Origin: an uncultured Moheibacter sp. | GTDB taxonomy: Bacteria; Bacteroidota; Bacteroidia; Flavobacteriales; Weeksellaceae | DNA length: 15,395 nt | Direction of reading: 5' to 3' | Assembly (NCBI GenBank): GCA_937875605.1 | Contig: CALLXZ010000105.1 | Span: 1 to 15,395 of the forward strand | Part shown: positions 7,209-15,031 of the stretch, piece after piece | Layout: every line of letters starts with the position of its first letter | Position numbering within the stretch: the stretch's first letter is position 1 | Translations under genes and position numbers: made by a program | The notes under the pieces: generated by a model | The model's database searches: none | Seen by the model: only the letters and a program-made list of their open reading frames with translations | Told to the model about the DNA's origin: nothing

Positions 7209-8699
7209 TTAATCTAAATTATTTAAAAATTCGTCTAATAATTCTTTGTCTTTTTTGGAGAATTTATCACGGTTATTATTGAAATACATCTGTTCAGAAC
7301 GGATGGCATCCAGCGTTCCTTTGTACCAAACACCTGAACCTTCAAATTCACCAAGATACATATCACAAATCTGACCGGCATAGTTGGTAGCATGTTTGGT
7401 CAATTCTCCATCGGAAAATTTAGGGATGACTGTACTTATTTTTTTACAATAAGTTGGAATTCCTTTCCAATAACCTGAAGTATCACTCAGCGAAGTTACC
7501 GCAAAATTGGAATCCTCCGGTTTCATCGGTTTATAAACCGATTGGTATTCCGGTACGTAAACATCCATCGAATAATCGTATTCATCTGCATACGCAACTG
7601 CTTCTACTGCCGCATTAGCTGCATCCACCGCTGCTTGAGCGGATAATTCCGCTGCGGTTAAAGGTTTGGTTACTTTCATGGCTTCAATGTCTTTTTTCAA
7701 AAATTCATAAAACATCTGGGCGTCTTTTTTACCTATGAATCCTGCTTTTACTGCGTTCTTTTTGATTCCTTTTATTTCTTTCAGTGCATAGTTTTTGTAC
7801 TTTTCCTCTTCTCCTCTTTTCATACTGTACGTATAATTACACAAAGTTCCGATGTACGAACTTCCAAATGAAAATGCGTTTTCATCTTCAAATTCCAAAT
7901 TATACAATTCTGAATAATCACAAAATTTAGGTTGGGTCATATAATTCTCATAATAGGAATCATAATAAGGATCTGCCGCAACGGCTGTTGAATCTGCTGC
8001 CCAATTGCCTTCTTCAGCGTATAATTTATCGATCGAATCTTGTCTAACTTTTTGCGCTGCCAATTCTTTTTCCAAATTAAAATGAATGGTCGAATTAACC
8101 GGAGAAATTGAAGTCAGTATAATTCGTTCGTTTTCACTACCTTCAGGAGAAGTAACCGCTAAAACCAATCCTTTAATTTGTTTTCCTTCTTGTTTGGGAA
8201 GAAGAAAGGAAACATTATCAATTTCATTGGTTTCATCTATACACAATACAAAATCAGAAGGTTTCTGCTCGTTGTCCAACGTAGCAATGACTTCATAATG
8301 ATTACAGGATTTTCCTAAAATGGTCAATGATGTACGCTCTATTTTTCTTAATTCTACTTTGTCATAAAGCGCTTCCACCGTTTTCCCATATCCGTAATAT
8401 TCCAAATCGGTAATTACAAAATTATTCTCCAAATCCAAATTTTGGATACTAATCATTTGGTTTCCGCTTAAAAAAGAATATTCGGATTTCCCTGACATAT
8501 AAGTCGGGAAATTTATCAATGAATTCTGGGTCTTTTCGGAAAATTTAGCGGGAATATAATGTTTGGCAAAGATCATATCGGTAGAAAGCCCTTCCGCTTT
8601 AGGAAAGGTATAATCCAATCGATATGAAAAATTATAGGAATTCTGAGCCATGACCATTCCAAATAGCATCAGAAGCGAAATACTTACAATTTTTTTCAT
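7209..8699 (-). CDS. Secreted protein with internal duplication, unknown function
   Basis: I do not recognise this 496-residue family. A signal peptide (MKK, hydrophobic 5-17) is probably cut after Ala18, before Gln19. Residues 20-210 look rich in beta strands, with a Cys132/Cys153 pair, and resemble loosely the secreted DUF4412/GLPGLI-like proteins of Bacteroidota (weak inference). Residues 258-338 and 416-496 are an ungapped repeat offset by 158 residues. Both copies share C-x9-F-x-D-x9-Y-x-G-x2-C, then a YK pair and a KKD-x5-EFL ending. Cys260/287 and Cys418/445 could form one disulphide per copy. An alanine-rich stretch (349-371) and a Tyr/Asp-rich linker join the copies. The gene lies between the two transketolase halves with gaps of 12 and 7 nt, so it must share their transcript, although an exported product has no obvious enzymatic link to them. 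Confidence 0.8.
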   Translation of the reverse strand: MKKIVSISLLMLFGMVMAQNSYNFSYRLDYTFPKAEGLSTDMIFAKHYIPAKFSEKTQNSLINFPTYMSGKSEYSFLSGNQMISIQNLDLENNFVITDLEYYGYGKTVEALYDKVELRKIERTSLTILGKSCNHYEVIATLDNEQKPSDFVLCIDETNEIDNVSFLLPKQEGKQIKGLVLAVTSPEGSENERIILTSISPVNSTIHFNLEKELAAQKVRQDSIDKLYAEEGNWAADSTAVAADPYYDSYYENYMTQPKFCDYSELYNLEFEDENAFSFGSSYIGTLCNYTYSMKRGEEEKYKNYALKEIKGIKKNAVKAGFIGKKDAQMFYEFLKKDIEAMKVTKPLTAAELSAQAAVDAANAAVEAVAYADEYDYSMDVYVPEYQSVYKPMKPEDSNFAVTSLSDTSGYWKGIPTYCKKISTVIPKFSDGELTKHATNYAGQICDMYLGEFEGSGVWYKGTLDAIRSEQMYFNNNRDKFSKKDKELLDEFLNNLD

Positions 8700-8711
8700 T
8701 ATTTAAGAGTT

Positions 8712-9557
8712 TTAATAATCCTTTAATTCCGTTTCAGAATTCTGTCCGAGTGCTTTCTCCAGTTGTTCATCGTTTGGTGCTTTTCCGTGCCAAGCGTGAG
8801 AACCCATCATATAATCTACACCATTCCCCATTTCGGTATGTAAAATGATGACAACCGGTTTACCTTTTCCGGTTTCGGATTTCGCTTTTTCAAGAATCGA
8901 AATAACCTTCTCTAAATTGTTTCCTTCTTTTTCTTCGAGAACTTTCCAATCAAAAGCTTCCAATTTGGCTTTCAGATTTCCAAGCGGCAATACATCATCT
9001 GTATCTCCATCAATCTGTCTTCCGTTATAATCAATGGTCGAAATCAAATTGTCCACTTTTTTACCCGCCGCATACATCAGCGCTTCCCAAATCTGTCCTT
9101 CCTGTAATTCACCATCACCATGAAGCGTATAAACCAATTTATCTTCTTGGTTTAATTTTTTGGCAAGTGCCGCACCGATGGCAACCGACAATCCTTGTCC
9201 CAACGAACCGGATGCAATCCGAACGCCAGGCAATCCTTCATGCGTCGTAGGATGTCCTTGCAATCGGGAATCCAATTTGCGAAAAGTTTTTAATTCTTCT
9301 ACCGGAAAAAATCCGAATCGGGCAAGCGTACTGTAATAAACAGGTGAAATATGTCCGTTGGATAAAAAGAATAAATCTTCTCCTTTTCCGTCCATTTTAA
9401 AGTCGGTCGAATAATCCATTGCTTTTCCGTAAAGCGCCGTAAAAAATTCGGCACAACCAAGCGAACCGCCCGGATGACCGCTATTTACAGCATGCACCAT
9501 ACGTATAATATCTCTTCTTGTTTGTTGTACTTGGATTTCTAATTGTTCTAAAGTCAT
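8712..9557 (-). CDS. Transketolase, N-terminal half (ThDP diphosphate-binding)
   Basis: This 281-residue subunit supplies the diphosphate-binding domain of the split transketolase. It has SGHPGG with His28, the SNGHISP motif at 66-72, the thiamine motif beginning GDGELQEGQ at 147 and closing at Asn178 in DYNGR, and His254/His257 in GSHAWHGKA. These are the standard transketolase substrate and cofactor residues. The partner half is at 6254-7201. The open frame runs upstream to a TTG at 9578, but that codon lies in a TACTTTTG promoter box (9576-9583), so the ATG at 9557 is chosen; the seven extra residues (MHTKKFS) are unlikely to be translated. This is the first gene of a three-gene operon read toward lower coordinates. 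Confidence 0.95.
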   Translation of the reverse strand: MTLEQLEIQVQQTRRDIIRMVHAVNSGHPGGSLGCAEFFTALYGKAMDYSTDFKMDGKGEDLFFLSNGHISPVYYSTLARFGFFPVEELKTFRKLDSRLQGHPTTHEGLPGVRIASGSLGQGLSVAIGAALAKKLNQEDKLVYTLHGDGELQEGQIWEALMYAAGKKVDNLISTIDYNGRQIDGDTDDVLPLGNLKAKLEAFDWKVLEEKEGNNLEKVISILEKAKSETGKGKPVVIILHTEMGNGVDYMMGSHAWHGKAPNDEQLEKALGQNSETELKDY

Positions 9558-9575
9558 TGAAAATTTCTTTGTGTG

Positions 9576-9601
9576 CAAAAGTAAAGGTTTGAAATGACAA
9601 A
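9576..9601 (-). promoter_or_regulatory. Promoter of the split-transketolase operon
   Basis: On the minus strand TACTTTTG (9583-9576) matches TAnnTTTG and lies 18 nt before the chosen ATG at 9557. A TTTG at 9601-9598 is upstream but with only a 14-nt spacer, shorter than the usual 17-23, so the -33 element is uncertain. The region 9558-9657 holds nothing else recognisable, and no terminator is visible after the gene that ends at 9658. Confidence 0.5.
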
Positions 9602-9657
9602 ACTGTACCTGAAATTAGGGAATTATAAAGATTTAAATACGACTTTTCAACATCGAA

Positions 9658-11169
9658 TTAACCAAATAATTTTTTGAATCCTGCGGGAAGAAAATTGACG
9701 ATATCGGAAGCAATTAAGCTTTCCTGACCAATTTGCAAAGCGGCTTCATCTCCACAAAACCCATGTAGAAATACGCCAAACAATGCAGCATCTTGAGCCG
9801 AAAAACCTTTCGTTAAATGTCCGGCGATGATTCCCGTCAACACATCGCCACTTCCTGCTGTTGCCATTCCCGGATTTCCTGTTGAATTGAAATAAATTTC
9901 TCCGGTGGAAAGATAAATCTGAGTAAACGCTCCTTTTGAAACAACTATCAATTTATAATTTCGGACGAATTCTTTTAACTTATTGATTTTCTCAAACGAA
10001 TCTTCCCACTTCCCAATCAATCGTTCCAATTCTTTATCATGCGGCGTAAGAATAGTGTTTTCGGGAAGTTTCTGAATGAGTTTCGGATTTTTTGCCAATA
10101 AATTAATTCCGTCCGCATCCACAATTATTTTTTTCTGACTCAAATCCGTTTCTTCCAAAAATTGTTCAAATGCCAAAGCCGTTTTCTCATCGGTTCCGAT
10201 TCCGGGACCAATCGCTATCGTATCAAATCGATCAGGATTTGGAAAAGAGGTGATTTTATCTTCTGAAAAGTCGGTCATCACCATTGCTTCCGGAAACGAA
10301 GTTTGGAAAATTTCGTAGCCGCATTTGGGAATATAAGCCGTCATCAATCCTGCTCCTGACCTCAGGATGGCGCGTGAAGCCAACAAAGCGGCTCCTATCT
10401 TCCCATAGCTTCCGCCAATTAATAAAGCATTTCCAAATTCATATTTATGGGAAAAAGAAGTTCGTCCTCTGTGAAAATAAGGAATCAAATCCAAACTTAA
10501 ATAATGAAAATCCGAATTTTGATTCTTTATTGCATTCCAATCCAAACTGATGTCTAAAATTTCAAACTGTCGAATATATTTTTCATTTTCAGGAAGCAAC
10601 AAAGCCAGTTTAGGTGTTTGAAAAGTCAACGTCACTTCGGATTCCACGACTGCATCCTTTTCCGAATTTAATTGATCACAAAATAATCCCGAAGGAACGT
10701 CTATGGAAACCACTGTGTGATTGGATTGGTTAATTTGATGGATGATTGGATGCCATTCTTCGCCAATCGGACGATTTAGTCCATATCCAAAAATCGCATC
10801 GATGATGACTGTGAAGGGTTGGAATTCAAATTTCGTAGAAGCGTCATAGAATTCAATTGGAATTTTGGCTTCTTTTAATCGTTTCTGATTGGTCAGATTA
10901 TCAAGCGAATAGGTATTATTTTTTTGAAGATAAACATTTACATGCGATTTTTCTGCAGCTAATAATCTAGCCAAAGCCAAACCATCTCCTCCATTATTAC
11001 CGATTCCCGAAATGATGGTAAAATGGGTTTTCGTCACATCCAAATGTGCTTTTAACCAATTCAATACGGAAGACGCTGCGCGCTCCATCAGATTGATAAA
11101 TTCGATGTCCTGTTCTTTTATAGTTTGGGTTTCGACTGACTTTAATTGTTGGGGTGATAAGACTTTCAT
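9658..11169 (-). CDS. nnr: Bifunctional NAD(P)HX epimerase / ADP-dependent dehydratase
   Basis: This enzyme repairs hydrated NADH and NADPH. The N-terminal YjeF_N domain (about 1-215) interconverts the R and S epimers, and the C-terminal ribokinase-like domain (about 235-503) dehydrates the S form at the cost of ATP or ADP. Epimerase motifs are NNGGDG at 58-63, Asp124 in the IDAIFG segment and IDVPSG at 156-161. Dehydratase motifs are GPGIGT at 321-326, DADGINLL at 351-358 and the nucleotide-binding GNPGMATAGSGDVLTG at 431-446. The usual TPHPGE/TPHPKE segment reads TPHDKE (375-380), losing the second proline. The 503-residue length is normal for the fused form. A strong terminator lies just upstream and no promoter box is visible between it and the ATG. 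Confidence 0.95.
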   Translation of the reverse strand: MKVLSPQQLKSVETQTIKEQDIEFINLMERAASSVLNWLKAHLDVTKTHFTIISGIGNNGGDGLALARLLAAEKSHVNVYLQKNNTYSLDNLTNQKRLKEAKIPIEFYDASTKFEFQPFTVIIDAIFGYGLNRPIGEEWHPIIHQINQSNHTVVSIDVPSGLFCDQLNSEKDAVVESEVTLTFQTPKLALLLPENEKYIRQFEILDISLDWNAIKNQNSDFHYLSLDLIPYFHRGRTSFSHKYEFGNALLIGGSYGKIGAALLASRAILRSGAGLMTAYIPKCGYEIFQTSFPEAMVMTDFSEDKITSFPNPDRFDTIAIGPGIGTDEKTALAFEQFLEETDLSQKKIIVDADGINLLAKNPKLIQKLPENTILTPHDKELERLIGKWEDSFEKINKLKEFVRNYKLIVVSKGAFTQIYLSTGEIYFNSTGNPGMATAGSGDVLTGIIAGHLTKGFSAQDAALFGVFLHGFCGDEAALQIGQESLIASDIVNFLPAGFKKLFG

Positions 11170-11170
11170 T

Positions 11171-11209
11171 CTTTAAAAATAAAAAAAAATCCCGATAAAG
11201 TCGGGATTT
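11171..11209 (-). terminator. Intrinsic terminator after the lipocalin-like lipoprotein gene
   Basis: AAATCCCGA (11187-11195) and TCGGGATTT (11201-11209) form a perfect 9-bp stem with loop TAAAG. On the minus strand the stem is followed by a long T run (A run 11181-11189 on the plus strand). It sits 24 nt after the lipoprotein stop and only some 17 nt before the ATG of the next minus-strand gene, so that gene is either insulated from it or reached by read-through. Confidence 0.85.
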
Positions 11210-11233
11210 GAATTTCTAAAAAATTAGAATTCT

Positions 11234-11674
11234 TTATTGTTTTGTAAAGATCAAACGCGTTGTTCCACCTGCAGTTGATACAACTTCAAATTTATTGATG
11301 TTATCTGAGTTCAATACAGTTGTAAACGTATTGTTTAATAAGTTAGATGTTTGACCCGAGTTAAATGTCAACGTGTAGTTATTTCCACTTTTCGCCCAAG
11401 TCCCTCCTATAGCATCACCTTGTACACAAACATCTGCATCATTCAAATCAAATTTATTTTCCACATAAGTCCCACCATTTATAAATTGTGCAGTACCTTT
11501 ATAAATACACACATCAGCAACATTTTGTTCAATGCCATTAAAATAAGCTTGAGTCACTTTCCAAGTCCCCACAATGGTAAACTGTGGTGTTGAAGAAGAA
11601 TCATCATCTGAACTACAAGAAATCATTCCCAATCCGATTGACAAGGCAAATAACAATGCAAATACTTTTTTCAT
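11234..11674 (-). CDS. Lipocalin-like surface lipoprotein
   Basis: The 146-residue precursor has a type II signal peptide with lipid-modified Cys20 (GMISC). It is followed at once by SSDDDSSS. An S-plus-acidic run next to the cysteine matches the lipoprotein export signal that sends Bacteroidota lipoproteins to the outer face of the outer membrane, so surface exposure is inferred. The mature part opens with IVGTWKV (34-40), a G-x-W start typical of lipocalin-like beta barrels, and repeats a strand pattern (GGTWAKSGNNYTLTF at about 90-104). Cys56 and Cys83 both follow ADV or DV and could form a disulphide. Ligand and function are unknown. It has its own strong terminator. A near-match promoter box CATATTTG lies at 11730-11737 but departs from the consensus. 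Confidence 0.85.
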   Translation of the reverse strand: MKKVFALLFALSIGLGMISCSSDDDSSSTPQFTIVGTWKVTQAYFNGIEQNVADVCIYKGTAQFINGGTYVENKFDLNDADVCVQGDAIGGTWAKSGNNYTLTFNSGQTSNLLNNTFTTVLNSDNINKFEVVSTAGGTTRLIFTKQ

Positions 11675-11772
11675 AATTTTCTAATGTTTTTAAAGTTTAA
11701 TAACGTTAATTAGGTGTAAAAATTTTGAGCAAATATGATTAATTTTGATGAATTAACGAATAATAAAATCAA

Positions 11773-12012
11773 TTAACCTATATGCCATTCTCCACGATGC
11801 GGTTTTAAAACATCCCGAACGGTAATCATTTCGCTTTCATCCACCACCAAATAGGCAACAGAATACAGTTCAGAAACCATTTCAACTCCTGTGATATTTT
11901 GATTTAATTTTTCTTTCTGAATGAATTCTTTCAAATGAATTTCATGGTGTTCCGCAGTCTTTTGTGCATCTGGACCTCTAAAATCCCAAATCAATTTTAA
12001 CTTTTTTTCCAT
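11773..12012 (-). CDS. Small conserved-looking protein, unknown function
   Basis: I cannot name the family of this 79-residue protein. It has no signal peptide or membrane segment and is probably cytoplasmic. It contains an aromatic N-terminal strand (LKLIWDFRGPDA), a histidine-rich helix (TAEHHEIHLKEF, residues about 19-30), a central hydrophobic strand (YSVAYLVVDE) and a C-terminal HRGEWHIG. This looks like a compact ferredoxin-like alpha-beta fold; the several His, Asp and Glu residues might bind a metal, which is speculation. A clear promoter (TTTG-N21-TAATTTTG) ends 4 nt before the ATG, which supports a real gene. It is divergent from uvrA with only 71 bp between the starts. The lipoprotein gene follows 98 nt downstream on the same strand and may be co-transcribed. 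Confidence 0.75.
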   Translation of the reverse strand: MEKKLKLIWDFRGPDAQKTAEHHEIHLKEFIQKEKLNQNITGVEMVSELYSVAYLVVDESEMITVRDVLKPHRGEWHIG

Positions 12013-12016
12013 CGTG

Positions 12017-12049
12017 CAAAATTAAAAATACTTTGGCTATATATTCAAA
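12017..12049 (-). promoter_or_regulatory. Promoter of the 79-residue protein gene
   Basis: On the minus strand TTTG (12049-12046), a 21-nt spacer and TAATTTTG (12024-12017) fit the Flavobacterium consensus fully. Only 4 nt separate the box from the ATG at 12012, so the transcript would start at or within a base or two of the initiation codon. It is divergent from the uvrA box at 12066-12073. Confidence 0.6.
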
Positions 12050-12065
12050 AAGCTATTGGTTTTTG

Positions 12066-12073
12066 TACCTTTG
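12066..12073 (+). promoter_or_regulatory. Flavobacterial -7 box (TACCTTTG) of uvrA
   Basis: TACCTTTG matches TAnnTTTG and lies 10 nt before the chosen uvrA ATG at 12084. No convincing TTG/TTTG element stands 17-23 nt upstream. The box lies inside the 5' extension of the open frame, which argues against the TTG start at 12033. I see no obvious LexA-like palindrome in the 71-bp divergent region. Confidence 0.5.
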
Positions 12074-12083
12074 CACGTTCAAA

Positions 12084-14882
12084 ATGAAGAAAAATATTTC
12101 CACATACGACCCGAAAGAATTTATCATCATAAAAGGTGCTAAACTACACAACCTCAAAAATATAGATGTTGTAATCCCTAAAAATAAACTCGTAGTGATC
12201 ACCGGACTTTCCGGCTCAGGAAAATCCTCGTTAGCGTTTGATACGCTGTATGCGGAAGGACAAAGACGTTATGTTGAAAGTCTTTCGTCTTATGCCCGTC
12301 AGTTTTTAGGGAAATTGGATAAACCACAGGTGGATTACATTAAAGGAATTGCGCCGAGCATTGCAATCCAGCAAAAAGTCATCAGCACAAATCCCCGTTC
12401 TACGGTAGGAACAACAACCGAAATTTATGATTATCTGAAATTATTATACGCCCGGATTGGAAAAACCTATTCCCCTGTTTCGGGTGAATTGGTTCAAAAA
12501 GATACGGTAACAGATGTAATTGATTACATACAATCGCTTCCGGAAGATTCAAAATTGATCATCCTCTCTCCCATTCATCTGAATGGAGAAAGAAGTTTTG
12601 AAGAAAATCTCAATATTTTACAGCAACAAGGTTTTTCCCGTTTGGATGTGGATGGAAACCAAGTGAAAATTGAAGATTTAATTGAATTCAAATTTGAACC
12701 GAAAAAAAGCACCCGTTTTTATTTGGTCATCGACCGGATTTCTACTCAAAATGACGAATCCTTTTACCATCGGCTTGCAGATTCCGTGCAGACAGCATTC
12801 TTTGAAGGAAAAGGCGATTTAGTGATTAAAAATATCGACGATAATTCGGAACAATCTTTTTCGAGCGCATTTGAAATGGATGGAATTGTTTTTAACGAAC
12901 CTTCGCTTCATTTCTTTAGTTTTAATAATCCGTATGGTGCTTGTCCGACTTGTGAAGGATATGGAAAAGTGATCGGGATTGATGAGAATTTGGTCATTCC
13001 CAATAAAAAATTGTCGGTGTACGAAGATGCAGTTGTCGCCTGGAAAGGCGATAAAATGAGCGAATGGAAAGATGAATTCATCAAAATCGCTTCTAAATTT
13101 GATTTTCCCATTCACAAACCTTATTTCCAATTAACTGAAGAACAAAAAGAAATTCTTTGGCGAGGAAAAGACAAATGGGAAGGAATCGACGGTTTCTTTA
13201 AAATGGTGGAAGCCAATACGTATAAAATCCAGTACAGAGTGATGCTTTCACGCTATCGCGGAAAAACCACCTGTCCGACTTGTAAAGGAAAACGACTTAG
13301 AAAAGAAGCTTCTTATGTCAAAATCAACGAAAAACCGATTCAGGATTTGGTGGATTTACCTTTGGACGAATTGAAATTGTTTTTTGATAATTTAAAATTA
13401 GACGAATACGAAGAGAAAGTTGCCAAACGTATTTTGTTTGAAATACGAAGCCGAATTGAATTTTTATTGGATGTCGGACTAAGTTATTTAACCCTGAATC
13501 GTGCTTCCAATACACTTTCGGGAGGAGAAAGTCAACGGATCAATTTAGCCACTTCGCTGGGAAGTAGTTTAGTAGGTTCGCTTTATATTTTGGATGAACC
13601 TTCGATTGGTTTGCATTCAAAAGATACGGAACGACTGATTGGCGTTTTGAAAAAATTACGGGATTTAGGCAATACGGTTATCGTGGTGGAACATGATGAA
13701 GACATCATGAAAGCCGCCGATTATATCATTGACATCGGTCCGGAAGCCGGAACAAATGGAGGAAACATTGTGTTTGAAGGAACCTATAAAGAATTGATCA
13801 AAGCCAAAACACTGACGGCTGAATATCTGAACGGTAAAATGGAAATTGAAGTTCCCAAAAAACGAATTCCATTCAAAAATTACATTGAAGTAAAAGGCGC
13901 AAGAGAAAATAATCTGAAAAATTTCGATGTGAAATTTCCATTGAATACGCTGACGGTTGTGACCGGCGTGAGTGGTTCAGGAAAAAGTACGCTGATGAAA
14001 GAAATTCTCACGCCTGCTTTGCAACGGAATTTAGGGATTTATGGAAGTAAAATTGGGGAATTTGATGAATTAAGCGGAGATTTTCGTAAAATTCACAACA
14101 TCGAACTAATTGACCAAAATCCCATCGGGAAATCTTCACGATCAAATCCTGTTACCTATGTGAAAGCCTATGACGACATCCGTGCACTTTACGCCAAACA
14201 AAAAGCGAGTAAACTAAATGGTTTCGAAGCCAAACATTTTTCGTTCAACGTGGACGGAGGACGATGCGACACTTGTAAAGGAGAAGGTGTCATCACCATC
14301 GAAATGCAATTCATTGCCGACGTAGAATTGGAATGTGAAACTTGTCACGGGCATCGTTTCAAAAAAGAAGTTTTGGAAGTCAAATTTCATGGGAAAAACA
14401 TCTCCGACGTTTTAGAAATGACGGTGGACGAAGCCGTGGATTTTTTCCAGAAACACGAGGAGAAAAAAGTCGTAGACAAAATCCTTCCGTTGCAGGAAGT
14501 TGGTTTGGGATATGTTCAATTGGGACAATCTTCCAATACACTTTCCGGCGGTGAAGCACAACGCATCAAGCTCGCTTCTTTCTTGACCAAAGGACATACT
14601 TCTAAACAGTCGTTGTTTATTTTTGACGAACCCAGTACAGGACTGCATTTCCATGATGTGAAGAAACTTTTAAAAGCACTTCGCGCATTGATTGAAATTG
14701 GTCATACTGTTTTTGTGATTGAGCACCACATGGACATCATCAAAGCAGCAGATTGGGTTATCGACATTGGTCCGGAAGGTGGTAAAAACGGTGGAAATAT
14801 AGTCGCACAAGGAACACCGGAAGAAATCGTGAAAGTTAAGAAATCCTTTACCGGACAGTTTTTGAAGGAAAAATTAGTATAA
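12084..14882 (+). CDS. uvrA: Excinuclease ABC subunit A
   Basis: UvrA is the dimeric ABC ATPase that finds DNA damage and loads UvrB in nucleotide excision repair. From ATG 12084 it is 932 residues, close to the E. coli length of 940. Both ATPase modules are complete: Walker A GLSGSGKS at 41-48 and GVSGSGKS at 628-635, signatures LSGGE at 478-482 and 820-824, Walker B ILDEP at 502-506 and IFDEP at 846-850. The UvrB-binding insertion lies at about 130-245, pointing to the main UvrA rather than a shortened UvrA2. The C-terminal zinc finger is intact (Cys728, 731, 751, 754). Other CxxC pairs are 287/290 and 397/400; the pair that precedes 287/290 in E. coli is replaced by EMDGIVF (264-270). A longer frame begins at TTG 12033, upstream of the promoter box, and is rejected. 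Confidence 0.97.
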   Translation: MKKNISTYDPKEFIIIKGAKLHNLKNIDVVIPKNKLVVITGLSGSGKSSLAFDTLYAEGQRRYVESLSSYARQFLGKLDKPQVDYIKGIAPSIAIQQKVISTNPRSTVGTTTEIYDYLKLLYARIGKTYSPVSGELVQKDTVTDVIDYIQSLPEDSKLIILSPIHLNGERSFEENLNILQQQGFSRLDVDGNQVKIEDLIEFKFEPKKSTRFYLVIDRISTQNDESFYHRLADSVQTAFFEGKGDLVIKNIDDNSEQSFSSAFEMDGIVFNEPSLHFFSFNNPYGACPTCEGYGKVIGIDENLVIPNKKLSVYEDAVVAWKGDKMSEWKDEFIKIASKFDFPIHKPYFQLTEEQKEILWRGKDKWEGIDGFFKMVEANTYKIQYRVMLSRYRGKTTCPTCKGKRLRKEASYVKINEKPIQDLVDLPLDELKLFFDNLKLDEYEEKVAKRILFEIRSRIEFLLDVGLSYLTLNRASNTLSGGESQRINLATSLGSSLVGSLYILDEPSIGLHSKDTERLIGVLKKLRDLGNTVIVVEHDEDIMKAADYIIDIGPEAGTNGGNIVFEGTYKELIKAKTLTAEYLNGKMEIEVPKKRIPFKNYIEVKGARENNLKNFDVKFPLNTLTVVTGVSGSGKSTLMKEILTPALQRNLGIYGSKIGEFDELSGDFRKIHNIELIDQNPIGKSSRSNPVTYVKAYDDIRALYAKQKASKLNGFEAKHFSFNVDGGRCDTCKGEGVITIEMQFIADVELECETCHGHRFKKEVLEVKFHGKNISDVLEMTVDEAVDFFQKHEEKKVVDKILPLQEVGLGYVQLGQSSNTLSGGEAQRIKLASFLTKGHTSKQSLFIFDEPSTGLHFHDVKKLLKALRALIEIGHTVFVIEHHMDIIKAADWVIDIGPEGGKNGGNIVAQGTPEEIVKVKKSFTGQFLKEKLV

Positions 14883-14904
14883 TTTGAAAATGTAATTTCA
14901 AATT
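14881..14904 (+). terminator. A-T-rich hairpin at the end of uvrA
   Basis: AATTTGAAA (14881-14889) pairs with TTTCAAATT (14896-14904) over a 6-nt loop, starting inside the uvrA stop codon. It lacks G-C pairs in most of the stem and has no T run, so termination is uncertain. Confidence 0.3.
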
Positions 14905-14929
14905 CCAAACTTTAAACATTTCTCCGTTT

Positions 14930-14957
14930 GTTGAAACATCGTTGAAAATTGTTGATA
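14930..14957 (+). repeat. Three phased GTTGAWA repeats upstream of the PhoH-type gene
   Basis: GTTGAAA begins at 14930, GTTGAAA at 14941 and GTTGATA at 14951, giving spacings of 11 and 10 bp, about one helical turn each, all in the same orientation. They lie 75-102 nt before the ATG at 15032. This is a plausible protein-binding array, though no regulator can be named. The rest of 14905-15031 shows no exact TAnnTTTG box. Confidence 0.35.
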
Positions 14958-15031
14958 GATTTCATGTTAATTTCATCTGAATCCTTTAAAATTTTTGTCA
15001 ATTAGACGAATTGAAAATTGAAAAAGAGAAG

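Noticed and set aside
9576..9578. TTG start for the transketolase N-half
   Set aside because: The codon is part of the TACTTTTG promoter box; ATG 9557 fits better.
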